A stretch of DNA of 28,489 nt from the IMG/VR virus record IMGVR_UViG_3300030110_003481, positions 1 to 28,489 of that record. One strand, written 5' to 3'. The translations under genes were made by a program, and so were the position numbers. The first letter of the stretch is position 1; each line of letters begins with the position of its first letter. This document shows, in pieces, positions 15,601 to 22,291 of the stretch. Under the pieces are notes generated by a model. The model was not told the DNA's origin, did no database searches, and worked only from the letters and a program-made list of their open reading frames with translations. The DNA is from a virus.

Positions 15601-17771
15601 TCTCTTAATCTACCTATTGGATTTACATATCTTGGCCTTGTTGCTGAACCACTTTGACCAGTTGCAGTTTGGTTTTTATTTAACTCGCCAACTGCTAACC
15701 TCATTGTTGGTGCAATAGCAACTTTAACTTGGCCAGTCATAAATTCATCTATTAATAATTCAGTAAATGTTTGTGTTCCAGTTAATGTACCACGCCCCCA
15801 TTTACCATCTGGGTCTGTTTTAACAAAAGAACTTCCATTATTTACCCTCAAACCACCTACCGCAAATTGTTGTACAGCATCACCCCAAAGTAATGTACCA
15901 AAACTGTATATTTCTGTGTTGCTATTATTATTAATTTGTGTATTTACAGATTGACCAAAAGTTGCATTTTGTGTTACATTTAAAGTTTGTAAAAAACCTT
16001 TAAAAGAACTTAATGTTGCTAATCTAATATCATCTTGGTTTGTGCCAGCATTAAAACCAGCTGGGTTTAAAATTGTACTTGGTACAGCAATTGCGGTTGG
16101 GTCTTGTAATGTATTTGACCAACTAACTGTTCCAGATTTAATTGGAACACCAAGTGGGCTTACAATTGTTATATTATTATTAGGGTTACGCATTTTGGTT
16201 GGCGTACCATAACCATTATATCCACTAAAATTGCAATAAAATGAACCAGGATTGCTTCCGCTTGTTCCGTAATCTTCAATGTCTAAGAAAAAACTCCAAG
16301 CACCATTCATAGTAATAGCACTTCCAGAGCTATCTACAAAAGACAATTGTTCTTGAAAACCTATGTAATTAGTTTCAGTCAAATTTCTAGATTTAACAAC
16401 ATATCTAGGAGATGTATTCCCTAATGGTGACCAATCAGCTTCAAGTACCCAATAATAAGCCCCTGTACTAGAATCGTATTGCAAATAATAAGTTGTTGTG
16501 CCATCACTTGCATAGAAATTAAATTTTATAGAACACCACCAACCATTCGTATGGCCATTTGATAAATTATAATTTCCAGAACCAGCTTGCGACATATCCC
16601 AAACCCAGTTTAATGGTATAGAAAGCCAAATAAAATTAGCAGAAGATGGGTCTATAATTGTGCTTTGAAATATTTCCTGACTAGTTGCATTTGTACCATA
16701 AGGAAAACCACCATAATAATTTTTTCCTGCAAAACTTAAAAAATCAGCTGATACTCTATGAATTATTGGTAAATAATTATATTTAGTTCCAACTAATTTA
16801 CTTACCTGATTATTTGCAATAGTTTGCTCATACCTTGTATAATATGTATCGCCTAAATGATCTTGACTACCTTGATAAGCACCAAACCTATTATATTGCC
16901 TAGAGTTAATGTTATCAGGGTTATCTATTAAGCCAGCTTCGTCTTGTATATATTCTGGTATTTGTACTATCCATAATTCATGTTTCCAATATGTAATTCT
17001 TGCACCCCAATGCCTAAGTAATTGTTTTAAAACAGTATAACAATTTTCTGGCGTATAAACATCTTGATCATTTTTTGTGTGGAACATAGAAACAATACAT
17101 TGTGTTAAAGCTAAAGGATCACTACTTTGGCTTGTGCTAGTCATTGTTTCATTATACCAATTTATAGCAGTTGTAAAACCCCAATCAATTGATACACCTT
17201 GCGATGTTGTTGCAAAGCCAGCTTTCCCTAAAATTTCTCTAATCCAATATATATATGTAGCTGGTCCGAAATACATGTTATCTTGCGTATAACTTCCCAT
17301 TATGTTAGTTTCTGAGCCAGAATTTGATAAATCAACAAAATCAATATCTTTTAGTAATGATAACCCATCAACAAAAGTTAATTTTTGTTCATAAGGGAAG
17401 CTAACATCTTCACCAGCACCTAAATCCATTACTAAAAAACCAGACCAAATTGGTTTAACAGAACTATATCCACTACTATTAGCCCTATATAAATGCAGAT
17501 AAACTTGTCTTTCTTGATAAGTTGTACGCAATAATTGTATAAATGATTGAGTTCCAGTTCCTTGTACCATAAAAGGTAAAACACATTGAGAACTTAAAAT
17601 AGGTGAAAACCTATCTTCTTGATCAGTTTCGTAGGTTATAACTGGTCCGCCAGCACCAAGTGTTATTTCAGATGGATTGCCACCTGTATAACCATCAACA
17701 AATATCTCTAGATAATATTCTAAGTTATTACTACTTTTATATGAAGAATAATACTGTTTTGCAAACGCCAT
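9648..17771 (-). CDS. Giant tail tip / tail fibre protein with GIGTTSP-type repeats
   Basis: The protein has 2707 residues, more than a quarter of the window. Residues 1 to about 755 are a structured part with many aromatic residues (YLEIFVDGYTGGN, WIREILGKAGFATTS). This is the type of protein that replaces separate Dit/Tal tail-tip genes in Bacteroidetes phages. A Thr-rich, Gly-rich linker follows at about 758-775. At about 805-930 is a carbohydrate-binding-like beta-sandwich (NGNFNVATGWTLGAGWS, YQINFTVVVSAGSLLV). Two related AYVDAQVGTADTLEEVT-type segments lie near 1055 and 1535. From about 1134 to 2560 there are some 17 repeats with EKMRLTS...GNVGIGTTSP...KLDVVG. The end (KSIIWMDTNGNIKAKMTDSG) is typical of marine phage fibres. 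It should mediate host recognition. It follows the tape measure gene by 3 bases. Confidence 0.85.
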   Translation of the reverse strand: MAFAKQYYSSYKSSNNLEYYLEIFVDGYTGGNPSEITLGAGGPVITYETDQEDRFSPILSSQCVLPFMVQGTGTQSFIQLLRTTYQERQVYLHLYRANSSGYSSVKPIWSGFLVMDLGAGEDVSFPYEQKLTFVDGLSLLKDIDFVDLSNSGSETNIMGSYTQDNMYFGPATYIYWIREILGKAGFATTSQGVSIDWGFTTAINWYNETMTSTSQSSDPLALTQCIVSMFHTKNDQDVYTPENCYTVLKQLLRHWGARITYWKHELWIVQIPEYIQDEAGLIDNPDNINSRQYNRFGAYQGSQDHLGDTYYTRYEQTIANNQVSKLVGTKYNYLPIIHRVSADFLSFAGKNYYGGFPYGTNATSQEIFQSTIIDPSSANFIWLSIPLNWVWDMSQAGSGNYNLSNGHTNGWWCSIKFNFYASDGTTTYYLQYDSSTGAYYWVLEADWSPLGNTSPRYVVKSRNLTETNYIGFQEQLSFVDSSGSAITMNGAWSFFLDIEDYGTSGSNPGSFYCNFSGYNGYGTPTKMRNPNNNITIVSPLGVPIKSGTVSWSNTLQDPTAIAVPSTILNPAGFNAGTNQDDIRLATLSSFKGFLQTLNVTQNATFGQSVNTQINNNSNTEIYSFGTLLWGDAVQQFAVGGLRVNNGSSFVKTDPDGKWGRGTLTGTQTFTELLIDEFMTGQVKVAIAPTMRLAVGELNKNQTATGQSGSATRPRYVNPIGRLRESRSQQIDPEYIFRRGSFYTLYDEWDYEGYQILRDTPTTTTTTTNMGGLGGGQIDNPLGNAKIQGPVTNALMMNSPVAYVRATVPATGSDVAVNGNFNVATGWTLGAGWSIDTTAKKASFTATGSTSDLTQSVLTQGLTYQINFTVVVSAGSLLVKAGSSGTTETITTSGDYSIYLNCEGSNLIKFQAGTTFTGTIKHITARDQKSLSSLPINVIGNTVFKTGDTFNIVNSIGDEIIPLTVTSNQGASDDTISVTAVPLYDDIAENSVLLINQDDLSEQYQNKTKGTVAGFTIDADGIAKGGVEITGWLDSDTMSGATANNVPTAESVKAYVDAQVGTADTLEEVTANGNSTSYGISFTSTNFSIGSAKIGLHSNNLIYLRGGSAGLMLQNGDGVAAHQLTQSGNHIFEANGEKMRLTTGGNLGIGTSSPQKKLDIASGDIRLDNSKGIYFSTLDSNIGRVKIIGDESSDFIHMSVDNSNSHVIRLNTTGVGIGTTSPNSKLQINVGTDQNIGFNSSSNLARISSYNDAFSASSPLLINGSDIRFTISTTEKMRLTSTGLGIGTTNASSALDVVGNADVGVIQVSHTTNGCYGSILFGTISRLTGDCGTWNFKNTNTNTTQLYINDTGVGIGTTSPSNKLHVVSGDNVATTKIISAYSLSGTQHTFLGYNSLVGSHSLDITTLATQPIAFNTNNSEKMRLTSDGDLALGLTSASKRLHVYDTTSGIARLETNQTYSDVELKTNNGTAYVSARDGHVLLNRTGGNNVGINTDSPTEKLHVVGKGIFTDQVTIPATPVAATDAASKSYVDAQVGSADTLQEVTDNGNTTTNSIRIGSSSAPAGGVGLHVDTEIRVDGNDGVATRKIRSSYFSSAQNITIESGSSAAIVHNIGSSEKMRLTSTGLGIGTTSPEALVTIKGDAITTSQPVRITNSVQDTHTALFINNIGGTIGEKYGLQFGGYNEYSIGGIFGVLDSTSGSTSGDITIDFPDGTSAGSLIEKVRFTHEGNVGIGTASPAYKLDLVGGNMQISNGGATWFGSDSTGGFVRTFNGNTFRFLDSGGGETMRINNSTSKVGIGTTSPNVPLEVNGNARFGDSSTGIAFGIVSTDVYQISGADTGFSGWNSLHFKADSNDGLFLQKDTNNVGIGTSSPARTLDVVGRGRFVDSNSTVDILPSNFTPLVITNSNGYAHARINGFEVGGNTTATSEGYIKTQDNSRKLFLDTNGWRFVENNNELARITSGGNLLIGQTSEDTSGDYILQVHGDILVQNNKGIYVDNNTNYLRLGNKNSGIIELGGDTTNSVVKSRFNNLQLLTTRTADDIIFTAHNTEVMRIDAGTSNVLIGTTSDFGAKLNVNGNTSIISGAGTPATNRALNVHASSSSMVADFRSASGNNSFVSFSNNASTADQVRIGSSSGNAVISTNYTERMRLTSGGNVLIGTTTDSGAKLQLKKADSGDFISFDRAGTEIATVKATSTYLSVNAAANKTIFFNDAQLDVDFRINTDNTDKVFFVEGSSGNVGIGTTSPDQMLHISGLFPRIKLQDTDATNTADNSLIEQNDGILRFRNDPNFLSNNSAIQFDIRGSEKARITSSGNLLIGTTTASALSSSSILQVAGRGFFESIDIFKDDATANPRLSIGRNELETLNFDVDDGIARIYHKQDELSSTSHAINITLDSETTANRNINFGFRDIDGSNESTKMRLTSGGNVLIGTTTDDGSSKLQVDGDVKFYGDTSGRDLLWDASQDRLEFQDNVKAVFGTNSDLLIYNDGTNSIIATQNTSGNLIITQNVDNADLVLKCDDGLGGQTAYITLDGSQETVNVSQNLLINTTTDVGVPLYVNGVIRAVGGGIQAAQDYGFTLNDEAGNNRYGLKFGAAGTVGGSDLLMLTNRSIYSAATSGGIVTIGGNSSTTGVSEVEIARFDPRVTATSGTQKKVTLDAVLELTAQTDPANPANNKSIIWMDTNGNIKAKMTDSGGTTVTRTIAAFEG
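12895..12927 (-). repeat. 33-base direct repeat, copy 1
   Basis: This 33-base block is identical to 13921-13953 and lies within the fibre gene repeats. It encodes the E-K-M-R-L-T-S-T-G-L-G segment. Perfect identity over 33 bases between otherwise diverged units suggests recent duplication or gene conversion. Confidence 0.8.
13921..13953 (-). repeat. 33-base direct repeat, copy 2
   Basis: Identical to 12895-12927. Recombination between the two copies would remove 1026 bases (342 codons) in frame. Confidence 0.8.
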
Positions 17772-17774
17772 AAA

Positions 17775-19574
17775 TTAAACTGCTCTTTGTCTATTTAAAC
17801 CACCTCTTTGGTTACTAATAAATATATCATTACCGCTTATACGCCCATAAACCTCAACATGTTGTTTTTCTTTTTGGATCATTCCTTTTAATCTATCAAG
17901 AGGGGCAACGACTTCTGGATTACTAGCACTAGTACCAGCACCTTCACCAACTAAGGCCATAGTCGGTCCAGTAACTAAACCTCCATTTGCTAAACCTAAA
18001 ATAGAAGTTTTTGCAGCACCAAAAGCTTTACTTAAAGTCATTCCTGTTCCACCCATCAATAAATTTATAGCAGTCATAACAGCTAATTGTATAAGTAATT
18101 GTTTTACAACTTTTTTTATGTTTTCTATAAATGTTTTAACAAACCCTTCTTGGCTATTAGCAGCATTCATCATAGATTCAAACATAATATCACCAAACAA
18201 TTGTGTTGTAGCATTATATTCTTTTTGAGCTTTTGTTAATTCAAACAATGGGGCTTCAACATTTTCTAATTTTTCAGGTATTTTACTCAATTCTACATTT
18301 AATTTTTGTACTGGCAATGAATCCATTGCAGCCATCATACTACCTTTGGGTTTTGTTATTGTAGGCTTTTTTGTTTTTGGTTCTCCTAAAATATTTACAT
18401 CCCCAAAACTTTGTTTTTTATTAAAAGCATTTATCATGCCTTTTCTAATATCATCTGGGTTTATTGCTGCATTTTGTTGCATTATAGTGTTATCTAACTT
18501 TTTTGCTTCTTCGTTAACACCAAATATTGCTGTTTTTAATTCTGTAAATTTTTTCTTTAAATTACTTACTATGCCATCGCCTTCGTCCATTTTAATAAAT
18601 AAAGCAGTGAAAGCAGCCGCAATACCTAGCGGTCCGGTTAAAGCTGCATATAATTTAGGTATAAATATTATTAAATTTTTAAGTAATGTAGAAAATGATG
18701 CTAAAGCTTTAATAACTGGTCCGAGAGCAGCTGTAACTAAAGCTATATTTATTGCTAGTTTTTTGTTTTCACTACTCATGTTACGCATGCTACTAACAAC
18801 ACCCCTAAGGGTTTTAATAACATCGCTTGCAAGTGGCAATAATTCTTTACCAAATTGTTCGCCAAGTTCTTTTACACTTTCTTGCAAACTTCTTGTACTG
18901 TTTGCAACCCCATCACTTGTTCTTGCAAAATCACCTATTGCATTATTAGATTGCGCCATAACAAAATTATACCTTAGCTGTACTTTTTCAGCTTGAGTCA
19001 TTTGTTTTATGGTTTTTGTAATACCTTGTTCTAAAGCAAATTGTTTTAGGTTTGCTTCAGTCATTACAACACCTAATTTTTTAAGAGATTCTGTTTCGCC
19101 AGTAAAAATACTTGCTAACGCTGTTTGAGCAACATCTATTCTTATATTTTTAAATGAAGCTAAATCACCAGCTAAACCAACTAATGATGTACTCATGCCA
19201 GCCGCTTGTTTTTGTGTAAGCCCCATAGAAGTCCCCATATCGCCAAATAATGAAGCCATTTCAAGCGCTGAACCTTCTGCAATACCAAAACTATCTATTG
19301 TAGTTTTTGCAAAAGCCTGTACTTCTTTAGATGAATCGCCAAAACTTACGTTTACTTTGTTTAATGATTCCTCAAAATCTGATGCTAATTTAACAGCACC
19401 AGCACCTACTGCTAGTATAGGTAAAGTTAAATTTGTAGTTAATTGATTTCCTAACCTATTAGCGTCTCTACTGAATTTATTTAATTTTCTAGTTGCATTT
19501 TTAACAGATTTGTCAAAACCTTTAAAGTCAGCACCAAACATTACAGTTAATTTACCTACTAATCCTAATGCCAT
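17775..19574 (-). CDS. Tail tape measure protein (TP901 core type)
   Basis: This 599-residue protein determines tail length and occupies the tail lumen. The N-terminal part (LTVMFGADFKGFDKSVKNAT, then NKFSRDANRLGNQLTTNLTL) and the following core have the alanine-, serine- and glycine-rich helical character of phage tape measure proteins of the TP901 family. The core includes DFEESLNKVNVSFGDSSKEV, FGIAEGSALEMASLFGDMG, LASIFTGETESLKKLGV and DGVANSTRSLQESVKELGEQ. Hydrophobic segments lie at about 275-330 and 495-525. The length is short for the family; at about 1.5 angstrom per residue it would fit a tail near 90 nm. It is preceded by the two chaperone frames, the universal siphophage order. Confidence 0.92.
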   Translation of the reverse strand: MALGLVGKLTVMFGADFKGFDKSVKNATRKLNKFSRDANRLGNQLTTNLTLPILAVGAGAVKLASDFEESLNKVNVSFGDSSKEVQAFAKTTIDSFGIAEGSALEMASLFGDMGTSMGLTQKQAAGMSTSLVGLAGDLASFKNIRIDVAQTALASIFTGETESLKKLGVVMTEANLKQFALEQGITKTIKQMTQAEKVQLRYNFVMAQSNNAIGDFARTSDGVANSTRSLQESVKELGEQFGKELLPLASDVIKTLRGVVSSMRNMSSENKKLAINIALVTAALGPVIKALASFSTLLKNLIIFIPKLYAALTGPLGIAAAFTALFIKMDEGDGIVSNLKKKFTELKTAIFGVNEEAKKLDNTIMQQNAAINPDDIRKGMINAFNKKQSFGDVNILGEPKTKKPTITKPKGSMMAAMDSLPVQKLNVELSKIPEKLENVEAPLFELTKAQKEYNATTQLFGDIMFESMMNAANSQEGFVKTFIENIKKVVKQLLIQLAVMTAINLLMGGTGMTLSKAFGAAKTSILGLANGGLVTGPTMALVGEGAGTSASNPEVVAPLDRLKGMIQKEKQHVEVYGRISGNDIFISNQRGGLNRQRAV

Positions 19575-19581
19575 TTTTTAT

Positions 19582-19929
19582 TTATTTTTTGTGTTCAGAT
19601 AATTTTTTAATATACTCAGCTTTTTCTTTCAACTTTTTATAATCAATCTTTTTTTGTTTTTTATCCCATTCAAACTCTATCAAATCAGTAGGTTTTAACT
19701 TTTTACCTTTTCCTATTTGTATGTTTAACAATAAAGTAGTTTGCCACCTAACCCTTTCCCATTTAGTTTTTTCCCTCATGTTTTCAAGCTCATAAAAGCC
19801 ATCTAACTTGTTCCAAAAATGTTTAGGTAAATAATCATAAAATTCATTTACCCCCATATTTAAATAACCAAAAGCAATTTTTTCAAGTTCACGCCAAGAA
19901 AGTGTACTTTTTACTTCTTGGCTTTCTGC
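19582..19929 (-). CDS. Tail assembly chaperone, second frame (gpT-like, made by -1 frameshift)
   Basis: This frame has an internal ATG at 19857 (91 residues). It is open further upstream to the slippery site at 19929-19935, where it continues from the gpG-like gene in the -1 frame. The added segment reads AESQEVKSTLSWRELEKIAF followed by GYLN, and the sequence then goes on as MGVNEFYDYLPKHFWNKLDG. The 'W-R-E-L...A-x-G-x-L...G...E-F-Y' pattern is typical of the T part of G-T fusions and spans the artificial ATG. This shows that the true product starts in the upstream gene. The full fusion would be about 218 residues (103 + 24 + 91). Its role is to chaperone the tape measure protein and recruit tail tube subunits. 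The coordinates given are those of the -1 frame part. Confidence 0.8.
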   Translation of the reverse strand, partial: AESQEVKSTLSWRELEKIAFGYLNMGVNEFYDYLPKHFWNKLDGFYELENMREKTKWERVRWQTTLLLNIQIGKGKKLKPTDLIEFEWDKKQKKIDYKKLKEKAEYIKKLSEHKK

Positions 19930-19935
19930 TTTTTT
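19893..19935 (-). promoter_or_regulatory. Programmed -1 ribosomal frameshift signal
   Basis: On the minus strand the heptamer A AAA AAG (19929-19935) lies in the correct phase of the gpG-like gene (codons GAA AAA AAG), five codons before its stop. After a 6-base spacer a hairpin follows. The 8-base arms GCCAAGAA (19915-19922) and TTCTTGGC (19893-19900) are perfectly complementary, with a 14-base loop and one possible extra G-U pair. Heptamer, phase, spacer and hairpin all match classical -1 frameshift sites, and slippage leads into the gpT-like frame. Confidence 0.85.
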
Positions 19936-20237
19936 TCGTTATTACCGCCCATTTGTTCAGCTAATATTTCCATTGCTTTTGCAATAGCATCATAATCATT
20001 GTCTATTAAATCAGCTAAATCATCAATTGTTAATTTACATTCTTGTTTTGCAGCCCTATAACCATCTTCTACACCGCAATAAATAAGGGTTAAAGCATCA
20101 TCTAAAGTCATGTTTACACCTAATTTATCTAAATCTTGTAGTGTTGTTTTAGTTTTAGTTGAATATTTCCTCAATGCGTTAAAACCAAATTTAATTGGGT
20201 ATTTTTTTTTATTTATTTCTATAAAAGTATAATTCAT
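19911..20237 (-). CDS. Tail assembly chaperone, first frame (gpG-like)
   Basis: This 108-residue protein has the pattern of phage tail assembly chaperones. It shows an initial strand pair (YTFIEINKKKYPIKFGFNAL), a helix with RKYSTKTKTTLQDLDKLG, then DDALTLIYCGVEDGYRAAKQ and TIDDLADLIDNDYDAIAKAM, and a lysine-rich tail. It lies between the major tail protein and the tape measure gene, where siphophages keep this pair. The terminal residues EKKQKAKK contain the slippery codons through which a fraction of ribosomes shift into the downstream frame. An imperfect hairpin upstream (20263-20299) may lower its expression relative to the tail tube gene. Confidence 0.82.
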   Translation of the reverse strand: MNYTFIEINKKKYPIKFGFNALRKYSTKTKTTLQDLDKLGVNMTLDDALTLIYCGVEDGYRAAKQECKLTIDDLADLIDNDYDAIAKAMEILAEQMGGNNEKKQKAKK

Positions 20238-20262
20238 TTTTTGTTTAGTTAAAAAAGGTTCA

Positions 20263-20299
20263 TAGCAAAGGCACTAAACAAAATTTAGAGCCTAAGCTA
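20263..20299 (-). terminator. Imperfect hairpin after the major tail gene (possible attenuator)
   Basis: On the minus strand TAGC-TT-AGGC-T-CTAAA pairs with TTTAG-T-GCCT-TT-GCTA around a 5-base loop, with a U-U mismatch and a 2x2 U-rich internal loop. A run of six U follows, 6 bases after the stem. It lies in the 75-base gap between the major tail protein and the chaperone gene. It could act as a partial terminator or as an mRNA 3' end stabiliser. The internal mismatches make it weaker than the other two terminators. Confidence 0.5.
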
Positions 20300-20312
20300 A
20301 TCACCTATATTA

Positions 20313-20771
20313 TTATGCTGAAATTAATTGATACAATTCTCCAGTCCCAGTTAAACTAAAACTGTATGTTGCTGTATCTTCCGTTCCACCAGTAGCGCTA
20401 AAAGATGTAATATAAACATCTCCATAATAACTTACATCATGCGTCGAACCAGTTTGTAAACCACCAAACCTTACTTGAAATTTTTGTCTTGCATTTAAAA
20501 CATTTGTTTCTAGTATATCGTCAGCACCATTAGTTAACGATGCATTGCCAGCCGCATTTGTCCAAGCGTATGCCCCATCAACATCAATACTCCAAGACCT
20601 TAAACCTTCTAAATTTTCAGCAAAACCAGCTGATTCTTTATTAGTAATTTCTCTTGGGCTATGCTCTACGTTTAATGTGCAGTTTTGCGCAAAAGCAACA
20701 AGTAAATCTGTACCAACCCCTGATGAACTTGTAGCATATAATTTTAATTCTGTTCCATTTAAAATAGCCAT
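20313..20771 (-). CDS. Major tail protein (tail tube)
   Basis: The protein has 152 residues. It starts MAILNGTELKLYATSSSGVG and continues with TLNVEHSPREITNKESAGFA, ENLEGLRSWSIDVDGAYAW, FGGLQTGSTHDVSYYGDVYI and SFSATGGTEDTATYSFSLTG. This is the beta-sandwich tube protein pattern of siphophages of the TP901-1 type. It includes the N-E/K-S-x-G-F/W-x-E-x-L-x-G-x-x-S-W signature and the terminal strand carrying F-S-L-T-G-T-G. It polymerises as rings around the tape measure protein. It lies in the canonical position between the tail completion genes and the chaperones. The ATG at 20771 is preceded by an A/T-rich leader. Confidence 0.88.
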   Translation of the reverse strand: MAILNGTELKLYATSSSGVGTDLLVAFAQNCTLNVEHSPREITNKESAGFAENLEGLRSWSIDVDGAYAWTNAAGNASLTNGADDILETNVLNARQKFQVRFGGLQTGSTHDVSYYGDVYITSFSATGGTEDTATYSFSLTGTGELYQLISA

Positions 20772-20799
20772 TTTCTTTTATTTTTATTTATTAATTATT

Positions 20800-20967
20800 T
20801 TATTCAGCAATTTTTACTTTGCTTTTTTTTTCTTTTTTTTCTTCTTTGTATAAGTACCCATTTTCTTTTAAAAATTTTAAAGTATCATTATTTGTTATTT
20901 TTAATACAGCGCCTTCATTGTAAATTTGGCCTGCATACCTCCAACTTTTTTTTAATTTTATTTCCAT
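20800..20967 (-). CDS. Small phage protein (55 aa) before the major tail gene
   Basis: This short ORF was read directly. ATG at 20967, 13 bases after the stop of the DUF3168 gene; stop at 20800-20802. The product starts MEIKLKKSWRYAGQIYNEGA, continues VLKITNNDTLKFLKENGYLY and ends in a lysine/glutamate-rich tail (KEEKKEKKSKVKIAE). The W-R-Y-x-G-x-x-Y-x-x-G-x-V-L pattern suggests a small SH3-like or strand-rich fold, as seen in several head-tail accessory proteins. No function is assigned. It fills a 209-base gap that otherwise has no gene in a compact structural operon. Confidence 0.6.
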   Translation of the reverse strand: MEIKLKKSWRYAGQIYNEGAVLKITNNDTLKFLKENGYLYKEEKKEKKSKVKIAE

Positions 20968-20980
20968 TTTTTTTTATTTT

Positions 20981-21397
20981 TTAACTTGTAGGGTTAATTT
21001 GCCTTATTTCAAAATCTAAAGCTTTTCTGTAAATACCAGCATTTCCGCTAGTATCGTCAAAAATATCATTATAATTTTGAAATTGGCTTGATTGTATTTG
21101 TTCTCCTGCATAAGTTCCCTGATTAATTCTATCCATTGCAACCCTTACTTTTTTTGCTAAGTCAGAAGCTTGTGAATAGGTTTCGCTATAACAGCTAATC
21201 ATTACATCATTTGTATCTAATGTTGATGTTCCATCTTTAGTGTCATTTGGTTCAACACCAGTTATATCATATATAATAAAAGGAAATTGTGTAGTTTGTG
21301 GTGCTACATTAGGGAATATTCTTGTTCCAACTAAATCAAAAACATCACCACTTCCTGAGTTGTACAAAATATTATATATTGCTTTTCCTAATTCCAT
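20981..21397 (-). CDS. Tail completion protein (DUF3168 family)
   Basis: This 138-residue protein shows the DUF3168 pattern. An N-terminal helix ELGKAIYNILYNSG is followed by VGTRIFPNVAPQTTQFPFII with the typical R-I-F/Y-P...A-P...P-F-I-I-Y, and V-M-I-S-C-Y-S-E-T-Y for the strand before the long helix SQASDLAKKVRVAMDRI. It ends in GIYRKALDFEIRQ. Such proteins (SPP1 gp17 and HK97 gp10-neighbour types) sit at the head-tail interface and finish the tail end. It lies between the HK97-gp10-like gene and the major tail gene, as expected. Confidence 0.85.
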   Translation of the reverse strand: MELGKAIYNILYNSGSGDVFDLVGTRIFPNVAPQTTQFPFIIYDITGVEPNDTKDGTSTLDTNDVMISCYSETYSQASDLAKKVRVAMDRINQGTYAGEQIQSSQFQNYNDIFDDTSGNAGIYRKALDFEIRQINPTS

Positions 21398-21398
21398 T

Positions 21399-21962
21399 TT
21401 ATTTATAACCGAATGTTCCTAATTTTCTTAATTTTTTTGCTTCTTTAAACATAATTTTTCTAGCATCAATTAACATATTAGCCATTAAAATACGTTTTGT
21501 TTCATTGTATGCTGGTTTTATAAAAGGTTTAGCTGGTCCCCAATTATATGTTGGGCTTTTAGCATTTTTACCTACTTCAATCCAAGCGCCATAAAACCCA
21601 CTTTTTTCTTTGTTAGCGTAAGCACCCCTTACTCTTAAACCAACATAACCACCACCAATAGCCCTACTCCTTGCAGTTGTTATAAAACCAACACTATCTT
21701 CTAATTGCCTTGAACCAACTGTTCCTTTTTTAAAAGGCATGCCAGATATTTTTTGTTTTATTTTATTTTGTAATACTTGAGAATTTTCCCTAAAAATTCT
21801 TTCCTTATTTTTTGGTGTATTTAAAATTTGCGGGAACCTGTTCAAAAAATTTTGCAACTCATCCATGCCATTAATATTTACACCAACTTTAGTTTTTGTT
21901 CCACCAGTTCCAGCTAATTTTGCTGCTTTACTTCTACTTGTATTTCCAAAAGTTATTGCCAT
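21399..21962 (-). CDS. HK97 gp10-like head-tail protein
   Basis: The protein has 187 residues. After a basic N-terminal extension (TFGNTSRSKAAKLAGTGGTK) comes the gp10-type core. It starts INGMDELQNFLNRFPQIL and continues with a helical segment, a strand pair with G-Y-V-G-L-R-V-R and FYGAWIEVGKNAKSPT. It closes with GPAKPFIKPAYNETKRILMA, the P-A-x-P-F-x-x-P-A motif that marks the family. It acts in head-tail joining. Its ATG overlaps the stop of the head closure gene by one base, and it ends 2 bases before the DUF3168 gene. Confidence 0.85.
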   Translation of the reverse strand: MAITFGNTSRSKAAKLAGTGGTKTKVGVNINGMDELQNFLNRFPQILNTPKNKERIFRENSQVLQNKIKQKISGMPFKKGTVGSRQLEDSVGFITTARSRAIGGGYVGLRVRGAYANKEKSGFYGAWIEVGKNAKSPTYNWGPAKPFIKPAYNETKRILMANMLIDARKIMFKEAKKLRKLGTFGYK

Positions 21963-22291
21963 TAATCTTTATTTTCACAAATTATTTCTAAAAAAGCTGT
22001 TCTACCATCTATTTCATTAATTACTTTTGGAAAATAATATTTGCTATCATAAGTTAACCTAGATTGTAAAGATAAACTTGCAACATCTAAATTTCTTATA
22101 TAAATATGTAACCTAGTCATTCCAGTAATTTTGTTAGATTCGTCTGTTTTTTCTGATCCGCCTTTCCATTCTATTGCAGCCCAAACTGTTCTAAATGGGC
22201 TATAAGACCTTGTTCTTTCTCCATAACCATTTGGTGATGGGGTGTCTAGGTTTTCAATTAAAACTCTTCTATCTAGTTCACCTATTGTCAT
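21962..22291 (-). CDS. Head closure / head-tail joining protein
   Basis: The 109-residue protein fits the phage head-tail joining family (SPP1 gp16-like). It starts MTIGELDRRVLIENLDTPSP, followed by G-Y-G-E-R-T-R-S-Y, TVWAAIEWKGGSEKTDESNK, an R-L-H-I-Y-I-R strand and the final EIICENKD strand. The initial 'I-G-x-L-D-R-R-V-x-I-x-x' and the 'V-W-A-x-I-E' motif are diagnostic. The start overlaps the connector stop by 4 bases (ATGA). Confidence 0.85.
   Translation of the reverse strand: MTIGELDRRVLIENLDTPSPNGYGERTRSYSPFRTVWAAIEWKGGSEKTDESNKITGMTRLHIYIRNLDVASLSLQSRLTYDSKYYFPKVINEIDGRTAFLEIICENKD

Noticed and set aside
18346-18996. 216-codon plus-strand frame opposite the tape measure gene
   Set aside because: Antisense to a confident gene; the hydrophobic product reflects reverse complement of Lys/Ala/Asn-rich codons.
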